Shown one piece after another: positions 1 through 13,563 of a stretch of 64,000 bases of DNA; the first letter of the stretch is position 1; the number at the start of each line of letters is the position of its first letter. Origin of the DNA: Diplocarpon mali. Lineage: Eukaryota; Ascomycota; Leotiomycetes; Helotiales; Drepanopezizaceae. The notes under the pieces were generated by a model, which was not told the origin of the DNA, did not search any database, and was given only the letters and a program-made list of their open reading frames with translations. Position numbers and translations under genes: made by a program. The stretch covers positions 152,435 to 216,434 of the forward strand of contig JAENRP010000044.1 in assembly GCA_024741835.1 (NCBI GenBank), given 5' to 3'.

Positions 1-153
1 CTCCCTGTGAGATTGCAAGTGCCGTGGTACCATATACCACAGCGGGTATGTAGTCTTTTCTCGTAGGAAGTTCAATGTAGGGCTGTTAACCATCTCGCAA
101 ACTCCAAACGCCATCAACGCACCCTTCCTCTTCGCCTGCACCCTCATCTTTCC

Positions 154-621
154 TCAGAGGCCCCTCTTCCTCTCCCTGATCCTCCTCTCCTCCTCCGTCT
201 CTCCATTCCCATTCCGCTTCCCATTTCCCTTTCCCTTCTCATCCACATCCGCGTCTTCACCACCCTTCAACGTGCCCATCAATTCCCTCACCGTCCCCCG
301 CACGCTCTCCCCCTGTCCTGTCCCACCTGCAGGCCCGTCCAACGCGCCATGGCGCCTCAGACTCTCGTTCCGCCAGCTGATCTGCCCGCCGTCTGCCTCG
401 CGATGGCGCTGCGCGTTGCGCTTCGCGGCTTGGATTGACGTGCGCGTGTAGACAAACAGGAGGGTGGCCATTGTGAAGGCTGCCAGAGGCATGGTGAGGG
501 CCTATGGGAGGGGAGGTGGGGGTTAGCGTGGCATAGCTTTTGTTTTTGTGATGGGAATGGATTGGATGGGAGGGAGGGAAGAAATAGGTACCTTGACATT
601 GAATGCTGTCTTTGGAGGCAT
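154..621 (-). CDS. small single-TM protein of unknown function
   Basis: Two exons read on the minus strand: 621..592 (MPPKTAFNVK) and 501..154, with a GT-AG intron 591..502. The phases close to give 125 residues. Residues about 11-30 (ALTMPLAAFTMATLLFVYTR) form one hydrophobic, probably membrane-spanning segment. A basic stretch follows (AAKRNAQRHREADGG), then a charged low-complexity tail rich in Gly, Lys, Glu and Arg (GKGNGKRNGNGETEEERR). The shape, a short N-terminus, one TM and a charged tail, resembles small organelle membrane or assembly factors, but I do not recognise the family and propose no function. It is divergently arranged with the MCP2-like gene. The splice join recovers an ATG that the exon 2 frame alone would miss; exon 2 also has its own in-frame ATG, so a shorter form is possible. 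Confidence 0.68.
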
Positions 622-1015
622 TTTGGTTTGCTTTTGGTTTGTTACATGTTGTGTAGATGAAGAGAGATGGACGAGCGATCGAGGAAGCATGAATGAGCTG
701 AGCTCTCTCGGCTGTCAAGCGATGGAAGGGGGACATGGATTTGATGTCGCTGCACACCCCTGTCGGGCGACATCATCGGTCGAGGGCGGCTTGACTTGAC
801 TTATTTTTTTGGGCCCGAGGCACAATCACTCTCAACCTTCCTCACCCGACGACTGATGCTCGCATATACTCGACTCGAAGGCACCTGGATCGGAAATAAC
901 ATGGAGGCGTGAGGAGAGTGGTGTTAAACTGATTGACTGGTCGTTTGCTGGATCGGACTGGACTGGGCCGGATCATTTGCAAAGAGGGGAGGTTGCGATT
1001 CCGCAAGGAAAGAAG
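622..1015. promoter_or_regulatory. divergent intergenic region, small TM gene / MCP2
   Basis: About 390 bases between the start codons of two divergently transcribed genes, so it must hold both promoters and 5' leaders. I see no TATA box or other motif I would defend. No ATG-started coding frame with good codon use lies here. Confidence 0.4.
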
Positions 1016-2937
1016 ATGAAGGGCTCCCGTCTCGCGACGCTGGCGAGAATTGCCGGCGCTGCTGGGGACAACGGACTCAGTCGATGGACCTGCAGGAACT
1101 GCTTGCTCCAGACCAGATCTCGTCTGCTGATGAGGGGCCAAGTGAGGGGATATACTGCGAGAGGCGCAAATGGCCATGGAATTGGGAGGGGCAAAGAAAG
1201 GACGAGCGCATATGGGCGGAAGAGAAAAGGGGAATTGATAGCTGCTACGGCCTTGGGGGGCGTAGGTGCTTCGGTGCTGGCGTTTGGCGATGATGCGAAG
1301 CATGCATATGGAGCTGTGGAGAGGAGCGGGAGGGTGGCTAGTACGCTGGCTATGTGTATTAATGAGTGAGTGATGCTGTGTGGACTGGAGAGGAGCGTTA
1401 AATTGGCATTGGACGGAGTGTGCTGACGCTTATATACGACATAGTTACCGCGTTACGCTCAACCATAACGAGAAAACCGAGGATGAGGAAGAGAGAAACG
1501 TTAGTTTGAAGGCGTGCCACCAGCGGTGCGCAGATCGGACGCTGGAAGTGCTGGAGAAGAACGGAAGCATATTCATTAAGCTCGGGCAGCACCTGGTGAG
1601 CGGTCTGCTCAGGAGTGCCGATATTGAGTGGATGGTGCTAATGGACATAGAGCGCAATGAATTATCTGCTTCCCCCAGAATGGACGACGACCTTTATCCC
1701 GCTGCAAGACAAATGCCCCGTCTCGTCTCTTGAATCGATAGAAGCTATGTTTGAAAGAGATACCGGAGAAAAGCTCTCGGACTATTTCTCGGACTTCTCT
1801 CCTGTGCCCATAGGCGCCGCCTCACTGGCACAGGTCCACCTTGCAACTGTGGAGGAAACGGGACAGAAAGTCGCCGTCAAGGTTCAGCACCCAGCCCTGG
1901 CTGAATGGGCAACTCTCGATCTAGCGCTGACTCGCTTCACGTTCTCAACACTGAAGCGCTTCTTTCCTGAGTACGATCTCGAATGGCTTTCTTCAGAAAT
2001 GGACATCTCCCTCCCACAAGAACTCGACTTCCGCCTAGAGGCCCAGAATGCCTTACGCACGAAAGAATATTTCTCGCACAAGCCGTCTCTGCCGCTCGTC
2101 ATCCCGAATGTACTTTGGAGCAAGAAACGCATCCTGGTAATGGAGAACGTGTCAGGCCATCGCCCGGATGATCTCGCGTTCCTGGATGCGAACGGGATCG
2201 ACAGAGATGAGGTTTCCGCTGCCCTGGCTCGTATCTTCAACGAAATGATCTTCGGTAAGGACGCACCTCTACACTGCGATCCTCACGGCGGTAACATAGC
2301 AATCCGGAAGAACGAGTCCCGACGCAGCGGTGCGAATTTCGACATCATCCTGTACGACCACGGCTTATACCGCGACATCCCGCAAGACCTACGACGCTCG
2401 TACGCTAAGCTCTGGCTAGCAGTCATCGACGCTGACGAGCCGCGCATGCGCCGGTACGCCAAAGAAGTCGCCGGCATTAGCGACGCGCAATTTCCCCTGT
2501 TCGCCTCCGCCATCACAGGCCGCGATTACCGCGTCGTGACGAAAGACGTGTCGATGGCTCGCTCTGCTGAGGAAAAGAAGAGCATCAACGACGCCTTGGG
2601 CGAGGGCATGCTGCAACAGCTCGTAGAGATGCTGGGACAGGTGCCCAGGATCATCTTGCTGATTTTAAAGACGAATGATCTCACGAGGAGTCTAGATGAG
2701 AATCTGCAGACAAGACAGGGGCCCGTGAGGAGTTTTCTGATCCTGGCGCGGTATTGCTCGAGGACCGTGTTCGAGGAGCAGCTGGAGATCTTGAGGGCGC
2801 GAGGGAGCTTGCTGTGGCCTGAGAACCTGTGGGGACTGGTCAGAGCGTGGGTAGGATATTTCAGGGTGGAGTGTAAACTGGAAGTTTTTGAGGCCTGGCT
2901 TGCAGTAAAAAGGGGGTTAGCCGGCGTTGTTGGGTAG
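1016..2937 (+). CDS. MCP2: mitochondrial ABC1/ADCK1-family atypical kinase, Mcp2 (Cqd2)-like
   Basis: Three exons, 1016..1365, 1445..1595 and 1651..2937, encode 595 residues; the GT-AG introns are 79 and 55 nt. Family hallmarks are visible: the KxGQ motif (IFIKLGQHL, about 159-167), the Ala-rich loop replacing the Gly-loop (GAASLAQVH, about 222-230), the catalytic Lys in VAVKVQ (about 244), DPHGGN (about 377-382) and YDHG, the DFG equivalent, at about 402-405. The Arg- and Ser-rich N-terminus (MKGSRLATLARIAG onwards) looks like a mitochondrial presequence, and a hydrophobic stretch (LIAATALGGVGASVLAFG) follows it. Human ADCK1 and yeast Mcp2/Cqd2 are inner-membrane proteins linked to mitochondrial lipid and coenzyme Q distribution; that role is family knowledge. 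The ATG at 1016 was chosen because the more upstream frame begins with TTG. Assignment to Mcp2 rather than the related Cqd1 or Coq8 rests on overall resemblance. Confidence 0.9.
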
Positions 2938-3782
2938 GCTCTGCGGTGGATTGTATATATACTAGAGGCTGCGGGGGGCTAGAAATAGACGCGTTGCTTG
3001 CTTTTGGGCGGCTTGATATCTCGTAGAGAGCAGTCTTAAAAACGAGTGCATAAGATACCGACACAACGAAACTCGTTAGATCATCCTCCCGCGTGCTTTC
3101 ATTTTTTCCTCGTCATTCAAGTCACACCTAGTCCCCACCACTGCCACGAAGAGAAGGGCGAATAAGCTCCCAAAACAGAAACCTGTTCATTGGGAAGTCT
3201 GAATCTATTTTCTCTAGGAGCAGAACCTCTTATTCAAGCAGTCTGTAGAGCTTGTTAGCTTACCAGTGTACTAGATGACATACTAATCGTGCCACAGAAA
3301 TCAACTGTGAGATAACAAAAACGGAAACGGTATGTGTCGCAGCTCGAGGACGGCGACTGAGCCGCCGTACTGGCTTCCTCGCAGGTAAACAAACCCCTTT
3401 CGCTAAGCGAGTGCACTTTCGGCGACTACGCTTCTCGCTTCCGAGGGCGTACTGATTCCACCCCCAAAACTTCTCCGAGTCTTTCGTCCTACTGCTGTGC
3501 TGCTCCCAGACAAGTACGGGCTTGCCTTACGGTCGAATCCAGCTCTGCCAGTACATCATTCAGTTGCTTCTGATCCCATTTCGGCATTTCCTGTTGATGG
3601 GTTCAGGGGTCACTAAGCTCTGCAGACGCAAGTCCTGCATCGGCCATTGCGCGCCCTGTGTTTCCCCGTACTATGCTGGCAGTGGTCCGGCTGGGTTCTC
3701 TGGTCTCGCCGTGGCAGTGATCGCATGTTCTTCTCCCAGTAAGTGAACATATACCCGCCGAGAGGACTGGGGTGCTGAGATA

Positions 3783-3811
3783 CCAACGAGGTATAGCCGC
3801 TATCTCGTTGG
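3783..3811. repeat. hairpin-forming inverted repeat
   Basis: The arms CCAACGAG (3783-3790) and CTCGTTGG (3804-3811) are perfect complements. Inside them ATAGC (3793-3797) pairs with GCTAT (3799-3803), leaving a 2-nt bulge and a 1-nt loop. It could be a remnant of a palindromic element or chance; no gene end is nearby to suggest a terminator. Confidence 0.5.
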
Positions 3812-4518
3812 AACTCTCTATCATCTGCTAGAGGACGGTGCCATCTTAAACTACGGTATTGCCAATAAAAACGCGAGCTCTGGTCGCACTCGTTATAGGG
3901 GAGGCTCATTGTGCTGGCTTAGGTGCTTACCAAATCATCCGAAGCTCTCCTTTTCAGCAAGCCACCCGTGGCGCTAGCGAGATTAGTAAGGTTAGACTAT
4001 TATCAGAGGCTAACCCTTTCTTAGGTTTGCTATAGGCAGGCTGACTAATATTACCTCAAATACGTCGCCAGGCGATATTAAATATATGTGCCTGTGCTTC
4101 TCGTCTCCGTGACAGACTGTGCAATCGTTGTTCTCCGTCCCAAAGACATGTATATGGACCAAAATTCCAATTTCTCTGCAGCAATACTGGGTTTGAGTCT
4201 TCTTATTCACAGTTTATGCCACTAGCGGACCGAATGAACCCCCGAAAGCACATTATTGTAACAGAGTGGCATAGAATGACAGGATAGATAGGTACATGGG
4301 AGAGCATTCGGTACTGGTGTTGGGATCTCGATATATGCTTTTGTAGCCACCGTCTCGGCTACACATTTTGCAGAGAACCCCACGAGGATCCCCTGCCTCC
4401 TGTAGTGTTTTCGCCGACTGAGGAGAATAGAACTTCCAGACCCGAGATGTACCGTTCCTTGAGCGATGTGACCAAAGATGGTGGAATCGCAACCTAGATG
4501 CCTTAGACTCTGGCTTTT

Positions 4519-4872
4519 ATGTTCCCTACCATCGACCTCGAAGCAATTGCAGGATCCGCGCGACCGATCTTTGCAGTCTATCAACAGGCTCTCGACTCCA
4601 GCATCGAGGCAAGGTTTCCCTTCTGCTGTCTCCTGTTTGTCTACCAAGAAGAACCTACCTACCGTATGTCACTACCAACGATTGGCTCACTTGGGCCTTC
4701 GCACGCGACAATAGTCTTTTTTTTTTCGAAATCCCTCGCAGAGATTCACACAGGATTGCAAGGACCAGTGCGTGCAGGTGTGGCGTGCACATTCGAGGGC
4801 GAAATTTGTAGGGCAATATATATTATATTCCAACTGCTTATAGCAGCATTGTATCGTGAAGGCGAAATTTGA
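4519..4872 (+). CDS. possible small orphan gene
   Basis: An ATG-started frame of 117 residues (starting MFPTIDLEAIAGSARPIF) with fairly GC-rich third positions in its first 50 codons. A candidate in-frame intron (4664..4714, GTATGT to AATAG, 51 nt) would remove a less convincing stretch and shorten the protein to about 100 residues. No domain, signal peptide or family is recognised. It sits alone in a gene-poor block, so it may be an orphan, a decayed fragment or chance. Confidence 0.22.
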   Translation: MFPTIDLEAIAGSARPIFAVYQQALDSSIEARFPFCCLLFVYQEEPTYRMSLPTIGSLGPSHATIVFFFSKSLAEIHTGLQGPVRAGVACTFEGEICRAIYIIFQLLIAALYREGEI

Positions 4873-5136
4873 TCCCGCAGGTTATTGCACTAATGCGAGG
4901 CAGAGCAAAGGTTGTTCCCGAACAATATCTTAACATCGAAAGGTAATTTGAGCTATTCTGATACGAATTTCGACACTCTGGGTAATGCTGTATACGCTTT
5001 CATTCCATCTGCCACCATTTAGCCTGTGGAGGTTGGCAGCATGAATTATGTGAGCGTTGTGATCGCGGGTACTGTCTTGATTATTGGGCTCGTTTGGGTA
5101 TGCGGAAAGAAGGTGTTCGTGCGGCCAGTACTGTAT

Positions 5137-5176
5137 GTACTGTTGTACTGTTGTACTGTTGTACTGTTGTACTGCT
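5137..5176. repeat. 8-bp tandem repeat, five units
   Basis: Five contiguous units of GTACTGTT, the last one GTACTGCT, with a further imperfect copy just upstream at about 5128. It is a noncoding minisatellite-like tract, useful as a length-polymorphic marker. Confidence 0.9.
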
Positions 5177-5931
5177 AGGAAGATGACGCTGACGGCGAGT
5201 CTAGAACATATATCTCGGCGGCTTGGTGGTTAACCTTCGCTTCAGAGGAGTGAGGGAGCAGACTGAAATATGAGACCAGTGCAGATATTTCCCAATCTCC
5301 TGATAGATCTTCTCTCGAACGAGCTTCCATCCTAAGAATGCTTGATTGACATACTCAAGTCTCAAATGAGAAAACAGCGTTAGCAATGTCTCGAGGCTCA
5401 ACAGCTGTCACCGGGTCTGCAAATATACTTGATGAGACACGAAACATGCAACGCAACAAGAACAAGAAGACAGAACACTTTTCTAAAATCCAGGTAGAAA
5501 AGACAAGCCATAAGTATTTTACTCATCGAAGGCATCAACGCGAACTTGATAGGGAAAGTCAAACCGCATGTCCGCGGATAAACCCAGGGAGAGGAGTTTT
5601 CGTTGATAATGAGTTGGATGATGAATGATGCCTCTGGTATGACCTTGAACTCCATACTATGATTGTTGCAAAGATGATCTCCGGATCTGGGACGTGCTTC
5701 CTGGAGGTTCTAGCGTGTATAAATTTCACGGCTCCCGTAACCCACTAAATTTCCTTCGATGCGACATCAGTCTCATCTTTACAACACCACAACTCTCCAT
5801 CGGAGACTTGAAGTTTGATACTCCTCTACAAGAATGAAAAGATTTGGTGAGCGGCGCGTACGGCGGCAAGGCAACGAGCGAACAAAGACGTAATTGTCGA
5901 CACCTGGGATCGGTCACGTGCGTGGGTGTCT

Positions 5932-7611
5932 ATGATGCCTCTGTCAAGGTCCAACTCTTGTGTTGATATTGACTTTACATTGCGGCGGAAATTTAAGCGA
6001 AAAAACTTCAGGTACGCACCCGTCCGCTGCAAACTTGACACCGATTGATTCGGCCTTCAGACCTCTACAACGTGATGTTATCGTTGAGGCTCTTGCTGGC
6101 AGAGACGTCTTTGTCCAAGCAGCAACTGGCTTTGGGAAGAGTCTCTGCTTCCAGCTACCCGCAGTCATTGATCACGGCAGTAAGTTGCGTCCCCCTGAGT
6201 TCTCGAAAGCAGAGCTGACCTCCACCAGTCACGATTGTCATCTCACCACTTCTCTCCCTGATGGTAGGCACAGAGTCCTCGGCCGCTTCAGACCAGCCGT
6301 CTGACCTCTGTAGACAGATCAGGTAAACGCATTGCGGAACTCGAATATCGCGGCGGGTTCGATCAACGGGACCACGCCTTACGACGAACGACAGCGTTTG
6401 CTGCAAGATCTTGCAACTGGCCACCCACTTACTCGCCTCCTCTATGTCACACCAGAGCAATGCGCCACGGAGGGCTTCCGAAAGCACCTGCGAGTCGTGT
6501 ACGAGCAGCAGGAGCTCGCCCGCATTGCTATCGACGAGGCGCATTGCATTTCGGAATGGGGTCATGACTTCCGTCCGTCGTTCAAGGGACTGTGCTTTTT
6601 CCGCGAGAGCTTTCCGAATGTGCCAATTATCTGCCTCACGGCGACAGCAACGGCCCAAGTCCGCGACGATGTCGTCTCGATTCTCAAGCTGGATCAATCA
6701 AATTTGAAAGTCTTCACCATGACCACGAGCAGGAAGAACCTGCACTACGAGGTACGCTACAAGAGCGATGAAGAAGATCATTACAGTGGTGACTACTCCC
6801 AGTGTTTTTGTATCTCGGCGTGGGCGCCATTCGTTGAACTCATGCACACGAAAGCTAATCGTTCGTAAGCTGACATGATATGCAAGATTTCTTAGGCTGG
6901 CTGCGAGCTGTACATCGCCGCCGTACCGAGAACATCGAACGTCGCGCAGAACTCGAATGCTGCAACGAACGGGTGGATAACGTTTCAGGGATTATTTACA
7001 CGATCTTCCGAAGCGATTGCGAGGCTCTAGCTGCTCGACTCCGCTCCAGTGGCATCGGAGCCAAGCCTTACCACGCAGGACTGAGCACGGAAGAGAAGAA
7101 CGACACATTGCATCGATGGATCACCAATGTCGAGGGCTACGATGTCATTGTTGCGACTACGGCCTTCGGGATGGGAATCGACAAGGAAGACGTGAGATTT
7201 GTGGTGCATTGGCAGTTGCCGAAGTCTTTCGAAGGATTCTACCAGGAAGCCGGCCGCGCCGGCCGAGACGGTAAAGCTAGTGCATGCATCATGTACTACA
7301 GCCGTGAGGACCGGGACCGCACATTCAACCGAATGAGCAAAGATACGAGAGAGAAATCCAACCTCGCAGCGAGAGTAAAGAGCCTGCAAGCTCTTGTGGA
7401 CTATTGCGAAAACGTAGATTCATGCAGACACTACATGATCACCAAGTATTTTGACGAAAAGGAAGTACCAGAATGCAACTATGCTTGCGACTGGCATAAA
7501 GACGCAAAGAATCTGAGAAAGCAGAAGATGAACAACCTTCAAAGTGAAGAATGGGTTGGCACTCAGAGAGATCTGGGACGTTACAACCAAGTTTACGAAG
7601 GTTACGATTAA
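5932..7611 (+). CDS. RecQ-family 3'-5' DNA helicase (short form)
   Basis: Five exons, 5932..6011, 6061..6179, 6229..6263, 6314..6788 and 6887..7611, encode 477 residues. The first junction restores the RecQ signature NFRPLQRDV. The domain order is motif 0 (FRPLQ, about 26-30), Walker A in ATGFGKS (about 48-54), DEAH (152-155), the aromatic-rich loop SEWGHDFRP, TATAT (motif III), and in the second RecA lobe FGMGID and QEAGRAGRDG (motif VI). It ends in a short zinc-binding-like region (CRHYMI ... CNYACDWH) and stops soon after, with no winged-helix RQC or HRDC domain. That size fits the RECQL/RecQ5-short class and not the Sgs1/BLM/QDE-3 class. The fourth zinc ligand appears to be His instead of Cys. 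It is expected to unwind DNA during recombination and repair in the nucleus. The exon 4 donor (6789) and acceptor (6886) are inferred from frame continuity. The ATG at 5935 is an equally possible start. Confidence 0.85.
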
Positions 7612-8531
7612 AGTCTGGCTTGTTGCATGAATGGGAATGGCAGTGTAATGCTTCAGATGTAAGATATCCCAAATGAGGTTATTTCAAAGCTCCTTCATGT
7701 CCTATGAGCGGAGTTTGGAGGCGATGTTGACCCTTTTGGACAACAAGCGAGATATGTATCTCCTTATAGGGATATCGCAGGTATCAAATATGTCTACGGC
7801 CCGGATTCTCTTCTTTCATTTCGGGATCATTTCGATCTTGGCGATCTTATTGACAAGCGTCAAATTTCTGAATTTCATTACCGTTCCTGCCTTCATCCAT
7901 GCTGTGTTGGCAAGTACTTGCTTGACCGTTCCAAGCAAAGAGAGCGATCTGCATATCTAAGCGAGCAAACAACGTGCTTTCGTCCCCAAAACTTCCTTCA
8001 TTGCTCCCTGTCGAATATAGCTCAATACCCTAGCTCTAATGTTTTCTAGCGTCGCAGCTTATTGCTTAGCCTTTAAAAGGGTACAGCCACACGGCTTTGA
8101 CCAATTGATCTTTCACGCGGCTAGGGATTTCACAGCAGTAGCAACGAAATGTCTCCTATTCCATAGACTTGCAAGCAGGTTGGTAGCGCTTACGTAAAGG
8201 GATATTGCAGATGGGCTTCTGCAGAGATGAAGGAGTCTTCATAATCTGCAGAGCAACATCAGTCTTTGCTAGATCTGGCTTTAATGGCAGCCACAGCACT
8301 AGCTTTCTAAATTTCTCCACATGCACATTGTGAGACATCCTTCCCACCCATATCCTTATCATTCAACAGACAGGACATCCACTTCTGCCATCAATCATCC
8401 CACACACACATCACGATCTTACACTCATTGGATCAACCACCAGCCGACTACACCAACACTTCACTCTTTTGAAATCTTGACAGCCATCACCGAGAGCCAT
8501 CGTCGAGTTGTCTGCTGTTCCATGGTTAGAG
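7612..8531. other. intergenic, no recognised gene
   Basis: About 920 bases after the RecQ stop. A 95-residue frame at 7673-7960 carries hydrophobic stretches but has no good start context, codon bias or family. I do not call it. Confidence 0.5.
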
Positions 8532-8983
8532 ATGAGCCATAAGCAGCTCTACAGTATCTCCAGTGGCTTTTACTCAGCCGAGCAAGCCAAGGGCACCAGC
8601 ACTATGCTGTGAGACATGTTCCTGAGGTGTTCTCCATCGTCACTGTCAGCTGCGGTGACGCCGGCCATATCGGCGCGCTCGGTGGCCACGAGGTCCTGTC
8701 CCTCCCCGCCAACGCCAGCTACGGGGAGCTCGTCAGCAACATCGAGAGAGAGTACAGGAAGACGCAGAATGGCAATGCCAGAATCCGCAGCAGCATCCGC
8801 AACTGCGTCTGGAGCCTTGATCACCGCGTCAGCACAGTCAAGGCCATCTGGACTGTTGGGCAGCCCACCGGCGGCTGGTCTGGTGAGGCTAGCGTCCCCT
8901 CCACGACCATCCTCACCAAGGAGAATTGTAAGAACGCCCTCGACACCTTGGCTGATATAATTTCCGTCCCTGGGTCCGACTAG
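8532..8983 (+). CDS. small codon-biased orphan protein
   Basis: Two exons, 8532..8608 and 8650..8983, encode 136 residues. Third positions are very strongly G/C (runs of GTC, AGC, GCC, CTC and GAG codons), unlike the AT-rich flanks and unlike the antisense frame, so real coding on this strand is convincing. The proposed 41-nt intron (GTGAGA to TGTCAG) removes a TGA that would otherwise end the ATG frame; it is short for a fungal intron. The protein starts MSHKQLYSISSGFYSAEQ and contains GDAGHIGALGGHEVLSLP, then a region with three Cys (NCVW, ENCKN and one at the exon joint) and several Trp. No signal peptide or TM is obvious. I do not recognise the family; it may be restricted to some fungi. 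Strong codon bias suggests high expression, which is inference. Confidence 0.62.
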
Positions 8984-10883
8984 ACCGCTGTATGGAGGAG
9001 GTTCAGGTTCTGGTGCATTAATTGGCAACAGTTAGGAATGGCAGCGCTGGGAACTCCTGCGCTCTCTCTCTCACCATACTTCTCGGCTGGAGGGCGTCTC
9101 GCTTGTGCTTGTGTTTATGCTCGGATCAGACTTGGTAGCACTGCGCTGGCCCTGGTCCTAGTCCTGCTTCCAGGTCTCCGCGGGGGAGGTTTCCCCGTTA
9201 CACTTCTTTGCACAATCTTCTGCACCATCTCGTTGGATTACTTGGACCTTCAATGGCACACTCGTATCATTGCTTTCGATGCTTTGATTTGATCCAGTGA
9301 CCTGTGGCTTGTGACTTGAAACTCGATAACTAGCTGCTGCTTGTGGTGCTCTACTTTCCGCGATACTTCTGTGTGCTCTCGCATGCTTGAACAACTTGTG
9401 ACTCGCCGGTTGAGGATGCCCTCTATTATTCGGCTCATTACGAGGTTTCTGATTTTCGCGTCTAGAGGGTTTGATCCGTGTCCCCTGCGCTTCGGATCAA
9501 TCTGTAAAAGAGGCACTCGGGACTCGCTGCTTACGCTCTGCTCCTCTGGACGTCAATCAATACCACCTGTCTACCTACCTACCAGTCAGTCCATTTCGCG
9601 CACAGTCCAACCTCAACTATCATTTCACTCGTTTGAACCTCATGGCATCCTCGGGCTTTGTTACGATGTAATGTGATTTAAATGTACGCGTTCATAGTTA
9701 TCAAGATGCTGGTAAATAACAACACTGAATAAGCAATAATTTCACTAGAGGGCTCTACCCTCCATGGAAAAACAAGAGGGAGAAGAGGAGGAAGAAGAAG
9801 GAGAAGAAGAAGAAGAAAAGCAGAAGTAAAGAGCAGAAGCTCCCGACGATGTTTAGCCAGCAGGCGCGGTGGATTTCCATAGTCTAGTTCTCCCTTCCCC
9901 TCCTTTCCCCTAGACCTTAGACCCTACCCAAGGAGCAGCGAGAATACGCAACCCTACCAAGCATCCAGCCATCCACCACTCTCCTACGAACAGAAAGGCC
10001 ATAATCCTCATCCTCGTATCCATCTCTATCTGCCCCTCCTGGTTTCTTCCATCTGAGCTCTTTTGGTTTCTTTCGAGGAGGAAGAAGAATCAACGTAATG
10101 CAGCGGTGCTAAGCCGAGGAACAATACGAAAAGAAAAAGAGCTGCTCTGCCAGTGCCATCTGTGGATAAATAGATAAATAGATACATAAACACATAACTT
10201 AGTAGATAAATGTGGAGCTGCAAATCAGGGAGTATTCCAAGCGGCAAGCAGAAGCTTGTAACATTTGAATCTATCTGTACAACTGAGCCCCCTTTGTAGG
10301 GTTGCTCCGTGGGTCACTTCAGGGGCTATTTACATACGCAGGTCCTTAGAGCCTGAGCCTTCTCACTGGGCAGCAGTAAATGAATAATAGATAAGTAAAT
10401 AAGTCAATAAACAAGTAAATAAACAGATAATTAAATAAATAGATAAGTAGATAAATACATGAACAGATCAATACATAACCCAGAACGCAAAAATCACTAT
10501 CCTGAAGCCAATCCTGCGATACATTGCTTTAGCTCTTCTGTTGCCTTCCGCTTGGTATGCCGGGGACTGGAGGTAGCGGGGAAAGAGTTTTGATTCGAAT
10601 CTCCCAAAAGTTCAGAGTTCCCTTTTTCTATGAGGAAAAAATTAGAGATGAATTTTCTTGGGCCTAAAAAGAAGAAGAAAAGGAACAAAATGAAGGAATG
10701 TGAATATCATGTCCGGTCACTCTGGGAAAGTCAGCCACGAGTTTCTCGCGCGAATTCAATACTGCTCTCGCCTGGCCCTCCCCCCCTCCTCAAAAAGGAC
10801 ATAGATAAATCAAGCAAGCAAAGGGCCCAGGGGCATAAATCATATATTCTAAAGGATTCATTAGAAATGCATACATGACTCCC
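8984..10883. other. 1.9-kb intergenic with simple repeats
   Basis: No gene is supported. It holds purine-rich GA/GAA low complexity around 9775-9830, ATAA/GATA-type tetranucleotide tracts around 10165-10212 and 10382-10470, and nothing else I recognise. Confidence 0.5.
10382..10470. repeat. degenerate tetranucleotide (ATAA/GATA/AGTA) tract
   Basis: A run of imperfect ATAA, GATA and AGTA units. A second, shorter tract of the same type lies at about 10165-10212. Both are downstream of the GLR1 stop (a minus-strand gene) and outside any coding frame. Confidence 0.75.

Positions 10884-13563
<2,680 letters not shown>

Larger units (their letters stand above)
2938..5931. other. 3-kb gene-poor block
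   Basis: No recognisable gene. It holds a hairpin-forming inverted repeat near 3783-3811, an 8-bp tandem repeat at 5137-5176 and one short coding-like frame (4519-4872), each listed separately. Other open frames are short, mutually overlapping and show no family features. I see no terminal inverted repeats or transposase remnants. Confidence 0.5.

Noticed and set aside
8570..9028. 152-codon minus-strand frame opposite the small orphan gene
   Set aside because: Antisense shadow: the strong G/C third-position bias belongs to the plus strand, and the minus frame has low-complexity Ala/Asp/Glu content produced by it.
10150..10480. Possible A/T-rich origin or centromere-like sequence
   Set aside because: Only short simple repeats; nothing beyond composition supports an origin or centromere.
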